Shown here piece after piece: positions 32,401-40,295 of a stretch of DNA of 46,960 nucleotides (within the stretch, counting starts at the first letter, position 1; each line of letters starts with the position of its first letter). The translations under genes were made by a program, and so were the position numbers. Source of the DNA: Bacillota bacterium (GTDB lineage Bacteria > Bacillota > Clostridia > Oscillospirales > Acutalibacteraceae); the NCBI GenBank assembly GCA_022706685.1, contig JAKJCA010000017.1, positions 1 through 46,960 of the forward strand, in the 5' to 3' direction. Below the pieces are notes generated by a model. It had not been told where the DNA came from. It searched no databases and was given only the letters and a program-made list of their open reading frames with translations.

Positions 32401-33094
32401 TCTGCATCGCCGCCGTCATGCCCGGCGCCGATACCGTGAAAGAGTATGATGCTCCCGGCTGAGGCCGACCGGTTAACACGATGTTTTCTTTCACTGCGTC
32501 CGGCAGAACCGAATATTCATAATCCACACCGCTTTGGACGGAAGGGTACGTGACGGCAGAGCTTTTCTTTTCAAGTTCCGCAGCCTGCTGTGTATCTGAC
32601 ATCTTGCTGTCTGCCTGAGTTGCTTCCACTTCCGCATTGATATGGCTGCGAAACAGCGAGGTTTCGACGTCTTCAATCTGAAACGAAAGAGTATATCCGT
32701 CTTTTGTCACCCGGACAGATTCGCCGTTATCCGACAGGCTTTCCGGCAGCTGAACACTGAAATCATTGCTTTTGTTTTTCAGCACGGATTCACCGTCAAC
32801 CGTGGCTTCCACCAGCGTGTTGTCGATATCTTTCCATGTGCCGTTTTGTTTAAAATGAAGCGGGGCGGCGGAAACTACCGCGCTGTAAGACCCGTCCTCC
32901 CGCCGGTATACCTTTGTATATTCATCCCGCAGAGCCGCGCACTCGCCGGTTATGGCGCTTTCGGCGGTGTCCTCTGCCGCGGTAGTTGAAGCAGTGCTTG
33001 TCTGTACGGTTGACGCCAGCACGCTTGCCGGCACGGCCTGAATAACCAACACAACAATCATGATGAAAGACAGGATTCTTAGCGTTCTTCTCAT
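26498..33094 (-). CDS. RHS/WapA-like secreted giant protein with a C-terminal effector-like module
   Basis: 2198 residues from the ATG at 33094 (GCGGAGG upstream; an earlier in-frame start lacks one). Signal peptide about 1-29 (ILSFIMIVVLVIQAVPASVLA). A DNRLRE-type segment lies around 310-480 (NNAIMDTYVTDITGQQNIDH). Three carbohydrate-binding-like beta modules lie near 885, 1040 and 1216; the first and third open NLVINSGFENGSSNW and NLLLNPGFESGDSDW. Many YD/RHS repeats (TYTYDANGNIL and similar) lead to the RHS core at about 1960-1990 (DTETQMYYLQSRYYHPVLGR, then FINADG). After the core the last ~190 residues change style and are AT-rich: VFLYLHGWTGELNFYN at about 2073 and GYIYLFSCKGGDGNEGENLA at about 2110 place His-Gly and Ser-Cys as in caspase-like cysteine proteases. 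RHS shells encapsulate and release C-terminal toxins, so this looks like a contact-dependent effector; the activity of the tip is inferred. Confidence 0.9.
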   Translation of the reverse strand: MRRTLRILSFIMIVVLVIQAVPASVLASTVQTSTASTTAAEDTAESAITGECAALRDEYTKVYRREDGSYSAVVSAAPLHFKQNGTWKDIDNTLVEATVDGESVLKNKSNDFSVQLPESLSDNGESVRVTKDGYTLSFQIEDVETSLFRSHINAEVEATQADSKMSDTQQAAELEKKSSAVTYPSVQSGVDYEYSVLPDAVKENIVLTGRPQPGASYSFTVSAPGMTAAMQTDSSIAFYATGEEAVFTLPAPFMVDDTNTYSDDIQVEFEKNEDGTFALTYIPSDSWLQAKERAYPVVIDPVVKIASGTNNAIMDTYVTDITGQQNIDHGAYTYATVGNQSEGSCWAYIRPGSYLWASKAVVTNATLDVYSNNASQPMTVAAYTVSSIWFESVTYNNMPTNDAVPIDYAVAPVDEYGQLHFDITKAFPRNQDIVNGAAYPHGVMLRAFDSSLNSISLYTSESQYTPVIEFSYVETTGLSDQYEYHTHSAGRAGTVSINDFTGGMYIERDELGIDGNIMPVSIKQYYSSACADLLQRCSSYYLNFEFEDYGKIWLTNYHRFVGFADDLFVNENGAGIDLYLYIDETGSITYFVYADIVENGLQKWVEQYDSNSPPKGLTMWVPESVSGEDDFTDIIVEEPSGQQLTFDYAGRMVLITAAENEHVTSAPHIEIVYRDSQNCKFHEIDKIVDGVGREYRFTYNSANRLTQIQAYDAQNAAVKVGIAPNDVDLKITYGYEGDGSTPATLGRLTTATYPDGQTATYSYVANHPGAPLIESIKDISNYGFTYTYDSKLAVTQIAEWAELGTSTPVAGNTVDITYDSPYQRTFEDSYGHFEVAQFDRCGRKIGSYTEEGDYQRTTYADTEIDEITYNLLSDSTTIQESNDNLVINSGFENGSSNWSIEQGSSYSPGTDSSVACTGAASYKMNCTAKDTIGIVQSFTGLDAGTYTFSACVNVPNAVNSGDDGAKISIETKNSGGTTVEHISSGFLTDTDETWQRLSVNVEVTSSTPTVKIYLWLYNSTGTAYFDNAKLELSDWETPYNVLLNSKMSDVTNNMPDSWTGTNLTSADIATTQTKFEEPVDVMKITGSPTAQKSISQSFAVTGGEGDVIDIGCWAKADAASNSNAEFRIRASYSYTDINSQTVNVTETLDFIPYADYWQYVADSFTLEGPCSQITVSLDYDYQINTAYFTDVRVAYTDFDIGGASNQSIPAETDPGNLLLNPGFESGDSDWTLPNEGSIDTGIKQSGSTSLKITCNSAGNYYASQSFEELIPAKYVFSFYVHIPEAITGADAGAKIQAITKDANGNAVDTVNSSFVKDTGDGWSQLQVTAEISEQAPNMELRVCLYNAASTVYFDDGRLAYLRYEYSYDSMGNLLTTTASNTEKTMVTSNTYTTDKNYPASATDAAGNTVDYNYNTANGTLTSVTDSLDNDVGYTYNAMRALAGVSQAVSNLSTGAALSNTYEYTDDRLTGIAAGNTVAYSFEYDLWGCQTEVSVGTQSLAEYEYGTGENRGRAESVTFGNGQTITYDFDEYNNVTGISFDGGTTYSYTYTYSGTNGLTSVTDNINDQITYFTGSGYEIYTIPQTGQGDLLYSSSYDEDDNFVQTANGFAYTYSDGAEETPTEAEARRTTGATVKRNNITSTGTSLALSSTTDFFERLLNSSVTVKDGENNLGSVAVDYTYHDGTGDTTTPLVSSFENIVTPTTGSAVNVEYTYTYDANGNILTDSLGGTLKHTYVYDEAGQLVRVNDAVQNKTYCYIYDNGGNMTSKVRYAYTTDTLGTPEQTTSFTFGDSNWKDKLTSFNSSPLTYDDIGNLISFDGLDYTWTAGRQLAGIDDDLMEVYIDYRYNADGLRAQKVVDDQGNFNFVTYDYIWADGKLVSQTDGTDVLYFLYDGNGSPIGFTLNDSATYLYIKNLQGDITGIADENGAVIVSYTYDAWGKLLSTTGSAANTIGLLNPLRYRGYYYDTETQMYYLQSRYYHPVLGRFINADGIEQVNGLNLNTYCGNNPVDYIDQTGHSRTYVFAYYHKDSQLPLNQFAEKSAYFKITDVNYFKVGTMSSFANAWNKMSGDIKYVFLYLHGWTGELNFYNETINTKDVVSKLANKTITGYIYLFSCKGGDGNEGENLAWALAKKNKVKVVACTAGVSYTNFLWGGYQARVGRDWFFKPWSYWYEYSYQDNKPTKKVWSPKWCKIDYLPWTY

Positions 33095-33160
33095 AATTTT
33101 GCCTCCGCTATACACATCATTCGTTAAACTTACCAATAAATATTACACAATCCATTTTTT

Positions 33161-33189
33161 ATTGTATATTATATTTTAATAATTGTAAA
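33161..33189 (-). promoter_or_regulatory. Candidate promoter of the RHS gene
   Basis: On the minus strand, TTTACA (33184-33189), 17-base spacer, TACAAT (33161-33166), about 65 bases before the RHS start, in an AT-rich intergenic region. A moderate match to consensus. Confidence 0.55.
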
Positions 33190-33296
33190 GAGAAGATTTA
33201 TTCAACGGTGATATACGCGCAAAACTATGATAAAATAATCGTAATGAAACATCAGCCCCCTTTTTCAAGGGTGTGATTCTATACGATGGAGACACT

Positions 33297-34703
33297 ATGC
33301 GCAAACTGACGGCTTCTGTTCTTTGCCTGCTCATCCTCGTTCTGGCGGCCCTTTCCGGCTGCGGGGCGGGCGGCGGCAATACAACGACGACCGCGCCGCC
33401 GGCCGAGCCGGTCCATCAAAAGCAGGAGGGCGAGCCCGGCATGCCGCAGCTGCTCAGCGACCATAAAGACGGCAGACGCTGCGACTTATTTTACCCCGCC
33501 GTCGGCATCGCGTGGCTTGACGCAGGCGTCGAAACGCTCGCGCAGAGCATGGTGTCGGCATTCAACAAACGCGCCGGCATTGGCAACACCGCGAAAGACC
33601 CCGCCGTAATGACCGGGGACTATACGCTCTATCTCGCCTGCGAAACCGGCCCGACGCCCGCGGCGCTCGACAAGAGCGATTACCTGAGCGTGGTCTTTGA
33701 AACCGAGACCGTCATTCCATCCCAAAACCTCCGTCTGCGCGAAGTGCGGGCCGCCGTGTTCGACACCGCAACCGGCGAACGGCTGGAAAACGCGGACCTG
33801 TTCCGCGCCGGCTACCCCAAAAGGGCCGCGCAGCTCGTCTCCGCTTATTTCAAGGCAGATAAAACCACGGCGAAATACGCCGCGACGCAGGACTTTAAAA
33901 AATACACTTCCGCGGCCGAAGGCGACTTTACGAACGTCGCGTTTTCGGGCGATAAAATCCTCTTCTTTTTCGACGCGGGCACCGTGCTGCCCGCGAGCGC
34001 CGGCTGCCCGCGCGCGGAAACCCCGGTGAAACGGCTGGGCGGTTATCTGAAAGCGAAGATCGCCTCCTACGGCATCGCCGACGGCGAAAAACTCATCGCG
34101 CTGACCTTTGACGACGGCCCGAGGAAAAACACGCCGGCCGTGCTCGGCCTGCTGAAAAAATACGGCGCCCGCGCGACTTTCTTTACCATCGGGAACCTTG
34201 TCGAAACGCATAAAGAGACGGTCAAAACCGCCGCGGCGCAGGGCTGCGAAATCGCGAACCACTCCTATTCGCACCGCGACCTGACCAAAATCAAATCGAT
34301 CCCGGCGATGAAAAGCGAGGCGGAGAAACCCAACAAACTCATCATGCAACTGACGGGGCAGACAAGGGTGCTGTTCCGCGCGCCCTTTGCTTTTTACAAT
34401 AATAAAGTGCTCGAAAATGTCGATATGCCCTTCATTTTCTGGAACGTCGACCCGAAGGACTGGGCCTACAAAAGCGCGGCGAAGCCCGCCTCCGTGCAGA
34501 AAATCGTCAACAACGTCGTCAACGTCGCCGGCGACGGCGATATCGTGGTCATGCACGATATCTACGCCAACACCTCGGACGCCCTGGCGAAAATTATCCC
34601 CGCCATGCAGAAGAAGGGCTACCGTTTTGTCACCGTCAGCGAGATGTTCGAGGCCAGGGGCATCGAACTCGAAAACGGGAAGAAATACTATTCGGCACAC
34701 TGA
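33297..34703 (+). CDS. NodB-type polysaccharide deacetylase lipoprotein
   Basis: 468 residues from the ATG at 33297 (GGAG five bases before; an in-frame GTG at 33273 has no site). ILVLAALSGCGAGGG is a lipobox with Cys at about 24. The middle region (about 50-230) resembles the DUF3298/DUF4163-type extracellular domains found before deacetylase domains. The catalytic NodB domain begins at about 255: LTFDDGPRKNTPAV (metal Asp and catalytic Asp), NHSYSHRDL (two metal His), RAPFAFYN, WNVDPKDWAY and VVMHDIYANTSDA give all five motifs in order. It removes N-acetyl groups from cell-wall glycans, most likely peptidoglycan N-acetylglucosamine, which protects against lysozyme. It acts outside, lipid-anchored. 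It is monocistronic. Confidence 0.93.
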   Translation: MRKLTASVLCLLILVLAALSGCGAGGGNTTTTAPPAEPVHQKQEGEPGMPQLLSDHKDGRRCDLFYPAVGIAWLDAGVETLAQSMVSAFNKRAGIGNTAKDPAVMTGDYTLYLACETGPTPAALDKSDYLSVVFETETVIPSQNLRLREVRAAVFDTATGERLENADLFRAGYPKRAAQLVSAYFKADKTTAKYAATQDFKKYTSAAEGDFTNVAFSGDKILFFFDAGTVLPASAGCPRAETPVKRLGGYLKAKIASYGIADGEKLIALTFDDGPRKNTPAVLGLLKKYGARATFFTIGNLVETHKETVKTAAAQGCEIANHSYSHRDLTKIKSIPAMKSEAEKPNKLIMQLTGQTRVLFRAPFAFYNNKVLENVDMPFIFWNVDPKDWAYKSAAKPASVQKIVNNVVNVAGDGDIVVMHDIYANTSDALAKIIPAMQKKGYRFVTVSEMFEARGIELENGKKYYSAH

Positions 34704-34794
34704 AAAAAACAGCATCTGCCGGCGCGCGGATCAACCAAATCTCCGGTGAGGTATGCGCGCCCGCGGTTTCTCTGCCTGATGATGTTATGGAATT

Positions 34795-35358
34795 TCATCC
34801 TTCCTTCTTGGGGTGAAAACAATCCTGTTCCCAATTCGCTGGATTATTTTGGATATATTCCGTTATCAGATAAAAGTCTTCTTCGTCGCGGATAATGTGG
34901 TCGTGAAACGATTTTTGCCATATTGAATACCCGATCTGTTTGGTGACGGAACCCTTCCATTGTTTGATAATGCGTGATACCGTAGGGGCGAACTGCGTTC
35001 GCCCGATTTCATTATGGATAAAAATGATCATATGGACATGGTTTGGCATAATGATAAAACAGTCAACCGACACCCCGTCGTATGTCACCGACAATTTTTT
35101 GATTTCCGATTCAACGATTTTACCCGCAGCGGTTAATTGCGGGCGGTTTTCCTGCGGACGAACATCATCCTGCGGGCGAACAAAGTTCGCCCCTACAAAA
35201 TGGTGTTCGCTCGGTTCAATTACGCTTAATATTTCGTGCCTGTCCTTTACGCATATTGTCACAAAATATGCGCCGTTTTGGGAATAATCATATTCCGCCA
35301 ATCTGTTCGGTTTTCGTTTCGGCAATTTCTCCATGAGTTTCCATTTCGTTTTCATCAC
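34795..35358 (-). CDS. REP-associated tyrosine transposase (RAYT, IS200-like Y1 family)
   Basis: Up to 187 residues. The HUH motif is MPNHVHMIIFI (about residue 107) and the catalytic Tyr lies in EEDFYLITEYIQNNPANW (about 168), both intact. The opening RLAEYDYSQNGAYFVTICVKDR is the family signature. Start choice is uncertain: ATG codons at 35358, 35355 and 35334 all lack a clear ribosome site, and MEKLPKRKPNR at 35334 is the more usual family beginning. RAYTs are domesticated relatives of IS200/IS605 transposases that act on REP palindromes. Unusually, two REP-type palindromes lie inside the coding sequence and are translated, in poorly conserved segments (FVGANFVRPQDD and GRTQFAPTVSR). It lies downstream of hflX on the same strand. 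Confidence 0.9.
   Translation of the reverse strand: MMKTKWKLMEKLPKRKPNRLAEYDYSQNGAYFVTICVKDRHEILSVIEPSEHHFVGANFVRPQDDVRPQENRPQLTAAGKIVESEIKKLSVTYDGVSVDCFIIMPNHVHMIIFIHNEIGRTQFAPTVSRIIKQWKGSVTKQIGYSIWQKSFHDHIIRDEEDFYLITEYIQNNPANWEQDCFHPKKEG
34982..35004. repeat. REP-type palindrome inside the RAYT gene, unit 1
   Basis: GTAGGGGCGAAC...GTTCGCCC: stem GGGCGAAC (34986-34993) with GTTCGCCC (34997-35004), loop TGC, preceded by GTAG. The flanking GTAG is the kind of short tag that RAYT enzymes use to recognise REP hairpins. Confidence 0.75.
35174..35196. repeat. REP-type palindrome inside the RAYT gene, unit 2, inverted
   Basis: The same 8-bp stem, GGGCGAAC (35174-35181) with GTTCGCCC (35185-35192), loop AAA, followed by CTAC, the complement of GTAG. 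It is thus the same REP unit in the opposite orientation to 34982-35004, 170 bases away. Confidence 0.75.
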
Positions 35359-35403
35359 GCCGGCGCGCTTTGCACGCGCCAGTGGTTGTCCTGCCCCCCG
35401 GTG

Positions 35404-36651
<1,248 letters not shown>

Positions 36652-36660
36652 GTCCGCCTT

Positions 36661-37671
36661 TCAATAACCCTCGGGGTTCAGACTTTGCCAGCGCCAGGAA
36701 TCTTCGCACATTTCGTCGAGGGTTTTTTCGGCTTTCCAGCCGAGCAACTTTTGGGCTTTCGAGGGGTCCGAGTAGCAAACGGCGATGTCGCCTTCGCGCC
36801 GCGGTTTTTTGACGACCGGCAGTTTTTTTCCGCAGGCGCGCTCGTAGGCGGCGATGACCTCGAGCACGCTGCTGCCCTTGCCGGTGCCGAGGTTGAACGT
36901 TTCGCAGCCGGGCGTTTTCATCAGGCGTTCGAGCGCCTTGATATGGCCGTCGGCAAGGTCGCTGACATGCAGGTAGTCGCGTATGCCGGTGCCGTCGGGG
37001 GTGGGGTAGTCGGTGCCGGTCACCTCCACATGGGGGTGCTTGCCGACTGCAACCTGCGCCACAAAGGGCACCAGGTTGTTGGGCCTCCCGTTGGGGGCTT
37101 CGCCGATGCGCCCGCTCTTGTCGGCGCCGATGGGGTTGAAATAGCGCAGCAGCGAGGCGCGCCAGTCTTGATCGGCCTTGCACAGGTCGGCGAGGATGCG
37201 TTCGATGAAGTATTTGGTCGTCCCGTAAGGGTTGGTCGTTTCGCCGGCGGGCATGTCCTCGGTCAGAGGCGAAACGTTGCTTTGGTTATAGACGGTAGCG
37301 GAGGAGCTGAACACCATTTTTTTGCAGCCGCATGCGCTCATCGCGCGGCAGAGGCTCAGCGTGCCGCCGACGTTGTTTTCATAGTACTCGAGCGGTTTTT
37401 CGGTGGATTCTTTCACCGCCTTGAGCCCTGCGAAATGGATGACCGCTTCGACGCTGTTTTCGCGGAAAACGCGCTCGAGTTCTACCGCGTCGCGGATGTC
37501 GGCGCGATAGAAAACCGTCTTTCTGCCCGCGAGTTCCTCCACGCGCGCGACGCTCTCCGGGTTGCTGTTGGAGAGGTTATCGACTATAATGACGTCATAG
37601 CCGCCCCGCAGCAGCGCAAGGCAGGTATGGGAGCCGATGTAACCGGCGCCTCCCGTGACAAGGATGGACAT
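36661..37671 (-). CDS. galE: UDP-glucose 4-epimerase
   Basis: 336 residues. VTGGAGYIGSHTCLALL is the NAD-binding TGxxGxxG motif, SSSATVYNQSNVSPLTED holds the catalytic Ser, YGTTKYFIERIL is the Tyr-x3-Lys pair, and LRYFNPIGADKSGRIGE is the GalE-specific substrate loop. It interconverts UDP-glucose and UDP-galactose, supplying galactose for surface glycans or linking galactose breakdown to glycolysis. A good promoter lies 55 bases upstream, and hflX follows after nine bases. Length and all motifs are standard, so identification is firm. Confidence 0.97.
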   Translation of the reverse strand: MSILVTGGAGYIGSHTCLALLRGGYDVIIVDNLSNSNPESVARVEELAGRKTVFYRADIRDAVELERVFRENSVEAVIHFAGLKAVKESTEKPLEYYENNVGGTLSLCRAMSACGCKKMVFSSSATVYNQSNVSPLTEDMPAGETTNPYGTTKYFIERILADLCKADQDWRASLLRYFNPIGADKSGRIGEAPNGRPNNLVPFVAQVAVGKHPHVEVTGTDYPTPDGTGIRDYLHVSDLADGHIKALERLMKTPGCETFNLGTGKGSSVLEVIAAYERACGKKLPVVKKPRREGDIAVCYSDPSKAQKLLGWKAEKTLDEMCEDSWRWQSLNPEGY

Positions 37672-37725
37672 GAGCTTAACCCAGCTTTCCCGGCGGCAAA
37701 TTCAACGGCGCGCCGAACAATCATT

Positions 37726-37754
37726 ATTATATAGGATAAGGCCCAAAATGCAAA
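37726..37754 (-). promoter_or_regulatory. Promoter of galE-hflX
   Basis: On the minus strand, TTTGCA (37749-37754), 17-base spacer, TATAAT (37726-37731), 55 bases before the galE start. The divergent HD gene starts 45 bases away on the other strand. Confidence 0.8.
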
Positions 37755-37775
37755 CATGGCCGAACGGAGGCAGAC

Positions 37776-38435
37776 ATGGTCACCTACAACGAAATCCGCA
37801 AAGATAAAGACGTCAAAGCCTACATTGCCGCCGGCAACGACGTGCTCGAGGCCATCGGCTATACCGAGCACGGCCTGGCGCACTGCACGCTGGTCGCCGA
37901 AACCGCGGCCAAAACGCTCGCCGACCTCGGCTATGACGAGAGGACCTGCGAACTGGCGAAAATCGCCGGTTTCATGCACGACATCGGCAACATGATCAAC
38001 CGCAACAACCACGCCATGAGCGGCGCGATTCTGACGCTCGAAATACTCAAAAACAGGGGCATGCCGGCCGACGAGGCGGCCGCGGTGGCGACGGCCATCG
38101 GCCATCACGACGAACCGACGGCGGCGGCTGTCAGCCCTATCGCCGCGGCGCTCATCCTGGCCGATAAAAGCGACGTGCGGTCCACGCGCGTGCGCGACAA
38201 AAAGACCATCGCCCTCGACATCCACGACCGTGTCAACTACGCGGTGCACAAATCCACCCTGGCCATCGACGCCGAAAAGAAGGTCATCACCCTGACGCTG
38301 AAAATCAACACCGACATCTCGCCGGTGATGGACTATTTCGAGATTTTCCTCCAGCGCATGAAACTGTGCCGGGAGGCCGCCGGCTTTTTCGGCTGCGGGT
38401 TCTGCTTTGTGATGAACGAAACGAGGCTGCTGTGA
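37776..38435 (+). CDS. HD-domain phosphohydrolase-like protein
   Basis: 219 residues; ACGGAGGCAG precedes the ATG. The HD-superfamily metal ligands are visible: His in TEHGLAHCTLVAET (about 31), His-Asp in GFMHDIGNMINRNNHAM (about 69), His pair in AIGHHDEPT (about 109) and Asp in LADKSDVRS (about 128). The spacing is that of YqeK/RNase Y-like HD hydrolases, which act on nucleotides or phosphorylated metabolites; the C-terminal 80 residues (VITLTLKINTDISPVMDYFEIF) form an extra alpha/beta region. The exact substrate is unknown. The stop TGA overlaps the GTG start of rsmA by four bases (GTGA), so the two genes are coupled. Confidence 0.88.
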   Translation: MVTYNEIRKDKDVKAYIAAGNDVLEAIGYTEHGLAHCTLVAETAAKTLADLGYDERTCELAKIAGFMHDIGNMINRNNHAMSGAILTLEILKNRGMPADEAAAVATAIGHHDEPTAAAVSPIAAALILADKSDVRSTRVRDKKTIALDIHDRVNYAVHKSTLAIDAEKKVITLTLKINTDISPVMDYFEIFLQRMKLCREAAGFFGCGFCFVMNETRLL

Positions 38436-39307
38436 GCGGGCCGGACACCGCGGCCGTCGCGCGGCTGCTGGCGCGGTATGAAGTCCGGCCTTCCAAAAGG
38501 CTGGGCCAGAACTTCCTGGTCGACCCCTCCGTCTGCCCGCGCATGGCGGTTGCCTGCGGAGCGGACCGGGACACCGCGGTGCTGGAGATCGGGCCCGGCG
38601 CCGGGGCGCTGACGCTGGAACTGGCCAAAACGGCCGGCAAAGTGCTCGCGGTCGAGGTGGACCCGCGCCTGGCCGATTTGCTCGACGGTTTGCTGCCGCC
38701 GGGCGGCGCCGTCGAGGTCGTCCGCGCGGATATCCTGGCGACGGATGTCCGCGCCCTTCTTAAGGAAAAAGCGGGCGGCATGCGCGCGGTGGTCTGCGCC
38801 AACCTGCCCTATTCCATTACCACGCCCGTCATCATGAAACTGCTCGAAAGCCGCGCCCCGGTCGAATCGATGACGCTTATGGTGCAGAAGGACGCGGCCG
38901 CGCGGCTGTGCGCGCGCGTCGGCGAACGGCTCTCGGGCGCCGTTACCGTCGCGGTCGATTACTACGCGTCGGCGCGCCGCCTCTTCGACGTGCCGGCCGC
39001 CGCGTTTTACCCCGCGCCCAAGGTGGACAGCACGGTCATCCGGCTCGATATCCGGGAGAAACCGCCCGTCGAAGTGGGGGATGAAGCGGGCTTTTTCCGT
39101 TTTGTCGCGGCGGCGTTTGCCCAGCGCAGGAAAACAGCGGTCAACGCCCTCAGCGCGGGGCTCGGCCTGCCCAAAGATGCCGTCGCCGCAGCGGTGGCCG
39201 GGGCGGGATTTGAACCGATGGTCCGCGCCGAAGCCCTTGATATGCAGGGCCTCGCGCGCCTCTACGCGGAGGTGGAAAAGCGCCGTCAACAAGGCCCGCC
39301 GGCTTGA
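38432..39307 (+). CDS. rsmA: 16S rRNA dimethyladenosine transferase
   Basis: 291 residues from the GTG at 38432, which overlaps the upstream stop; an in-frame extension to 38366 would lie inside the HD gene and has no ribosome site. YEVRPSKRLGQNFLVDPSV is the RsmA/KsgA hallmark, VLEIGPGAGALTLEL binds S-adenosylmethionine, and ANLPYSITTPVIMKLL is the NLPY catalytic motif. RAAAFAQRRKT-type sequence (here VAAAFAQRRKTAVNAL) closes the domain. It dimethylates two adjacent adenines near the 3' end of 16S rRNA in late 30S assembly. The -35 box of the following tRNA-Gly promoter overlaps its stop codon. Confidence 0.96.
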   Translation: MSGPDTAAVARLLARYEVRPSKRLGQNFLVDPSVCPRMAVACGADRDTAVLEIGPGAGALTLELAKTAGKVLAVEVDPRLADLLDGLLPPGGAVEVVRADILATDVRALLKEKAGGMRAVVCANLPYSITTPVIMKLLESRAPVESMTLMVQKDAAARLCARVGERLSGAVTVAVDYYASARRLFDVPAAAFYPAPKVDSTVIRLDIREKPPVEVGDEAGFFRFVAAAFAQRRKTAVNALSAGLGLPKDAVAAAVAGAGFEPMVRAEALDMQGLARLYAEVEKRRQQGPPA

Positions 39308-39332
39308 CAAGGTTTTTTCGCCGTGCTATCAT
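39304..39332 (+). promoter_or_regulatory. Promoter of tRNA-Gly
   Basis: TTGACA (39304-39309), 17-base spacer, TATCAT (39327-39332). The -35 hexamer contains the TGA stop of rsmA. tRNA-Gly begins 14 bases after the -10 box. Confidence 0.85.
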
Positions 39333-39345
39333 TTTGACCGCAAGC

Positions 39346-39421
39346 GCGGATGTAGCTCATCCGGTAGAGCGCCACCTTGCCAAGGTGGAGGTAGCGAGTT
39401 CGAGCCTCGTCATCCGCTCCA
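39346..39421 (+). tRNA. tRNA-Gly (anticodon GCC)
   Basis: 76 bases with encoded CCA. Acceptor GCGGATG/CATCCGC, D arm AGCTCATCCGGTAGAGC, anticodon stem CCACC/GGTGG with loop TTGCCAA (GCC), T arm GCGAG/CTCGT with loop TTCGAGC. Standard structure. Confidence 0.96.
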
Positions 39422-39431
39422 GCAAACAATC

Positions 39432-39461
39432 GGGACGGTTCTTTTTGTGAAGAACCGTCCC
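39432..39461. repeat. Perfect hairpin between tRNA-Gly and the phosphatase gene
   Basis: GGGACGGTTCT (39432-39442) and its complement (39451-39461) form an 11-bp stem with loop TTTTGTGA. No T run follows, so it is a weak terminator at best. The sequence GGGACGGTTCTTTTTGTG recurs, as I recall, between genes in many Firmicutes, so it may be a REP-like element or a processing signal for the tRNA. Confidence 0.6.
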
Positions 39462-39481
39462 TGTTCACAAGGAGAGTTGTT

Positions 39482-40213
39482 TTGGCAAACGCGCCGCAGG
39501 GCAAGGGCAGCTTTGAGTTTGACCATCTGATCAACTTCCGCGACCTCGGGGGGCACCCCTGCGCCGGCGGGGGCCGAACGCGCGTCGGCGTGCTGTTCCG
39601 CTGCGGTATGCCGCGCAACCCGTCCGCCCGCGATATGGCGAAACTGCGCGAACTGGGCGTCCGGACGGTCATCGACCTGCGCGGCGACCTCGAGGCGCGC
39701 GAACGGCCTTCCTCGCTGGCGAGGGACGGGTCCGTCGACTACAGCCAGATTTCGCTGCTGGAGATCAACCCCGCCACCGCCCCCGCCGCCGTGCCGCTGC
39801 TGGATATTTACAAACGCAGCCTTGAGGAATATTCCGCCAACTACGCCGCCGCCTTCACCAAACTCGCCAACGCGCGCCTCCCGGCCGTTTTCCACTGCTT
39901 TTTGGGCAAGGACCGCACCGGCATCCTCGCCGCGATGCTCCTGTCGCTCGCGGGCGTCGGTCGGGAGGATATCGTGCGCGATTACAGCCTGTCGGAAGAA
40001 GCCCTGCGGCCGTTCATCCTCGGCGAGATTGAGCGCAACACCGGCCTGATCTGGGAGAACAACGACGAACACCTGGGTTCCCCGCCGTCCAACATGGCCG
40101 GCTTGCTCGACGAGCTCGACAGCCGCTGGGGCGGGGTGGAGAATTACCTGTTGCGCGCGGGCGTCAGCGCGCGCAACATCGATAAAGCGGCCGCGCTGCT
40201 GTGCGGGAGATAG
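39482..40213 (+). CDS. Tyrosine/serine protein phosphatase (Y_phosphatase3 family)
   Basis: 243 residues from the TTG at 39482, selected because ACAAGGAGAG lies eight bases before it. NFRDLGGHPCAGG near the start is the family's opening motif and VFHCFLGKDRTGILAAML (about residue 141) is the P-loop HCxxGKDRTG with catalytic Cys and Arg. The central Asp-rich stretch (TVIDLRGDLEARERPS) is typical too. Members hydrolyse phosphotyrosine or phosphoinositides in vitro. Given a PI-PLC-like gene nearby, a phospholipid-related role is possible but unproven. No signal peptide is seen. It is probably transcribed with or after tRNA-Gly and ends at a bidirectional terminator. Confidence 0.92.
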   Translation: MANAPQGKGSFEFDHLINFRDLGGHPCAGGGRTRVGVLFRCGMPRNPSARDMAKLRELGVRTVIDLRGDLEARERPSSLARDGSVDYSQISLLEINPATAPAAVPLLDIYKRSLEEYSANYAAAFTKLANARLPAVFHCFLGKDRTGILAAMLLSLAGVGREDIVRDYSLSEEALRPFILGEIERNTGLIWENNDEHLGSPPSNMAGLLDELDSRWGGVENYLLRAGVSARNIDKAAALLCGR

Positions 40214-40252
40214 AAAAATTAGGAAAAAATAAAGTTGACTTTACTATTTCAT

Positions 40253-40286
40253 AAAAAAGACGCCGTTTTTCAACGACGTCTTTTTT
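40253..40286. terminator. Bidirectional terminator between convergent genes
   Basis: AAAAAAGACGCCGTT (40253-40267) pairs with AACGACGTCTTTTTT (40272-40286) with one mismatch and a four-base loop. It serves the rightward phosphatase and the leftward symporter gene. Confidence 0.88.
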
Positions 40287-40295
40287 ATGCGCCTG

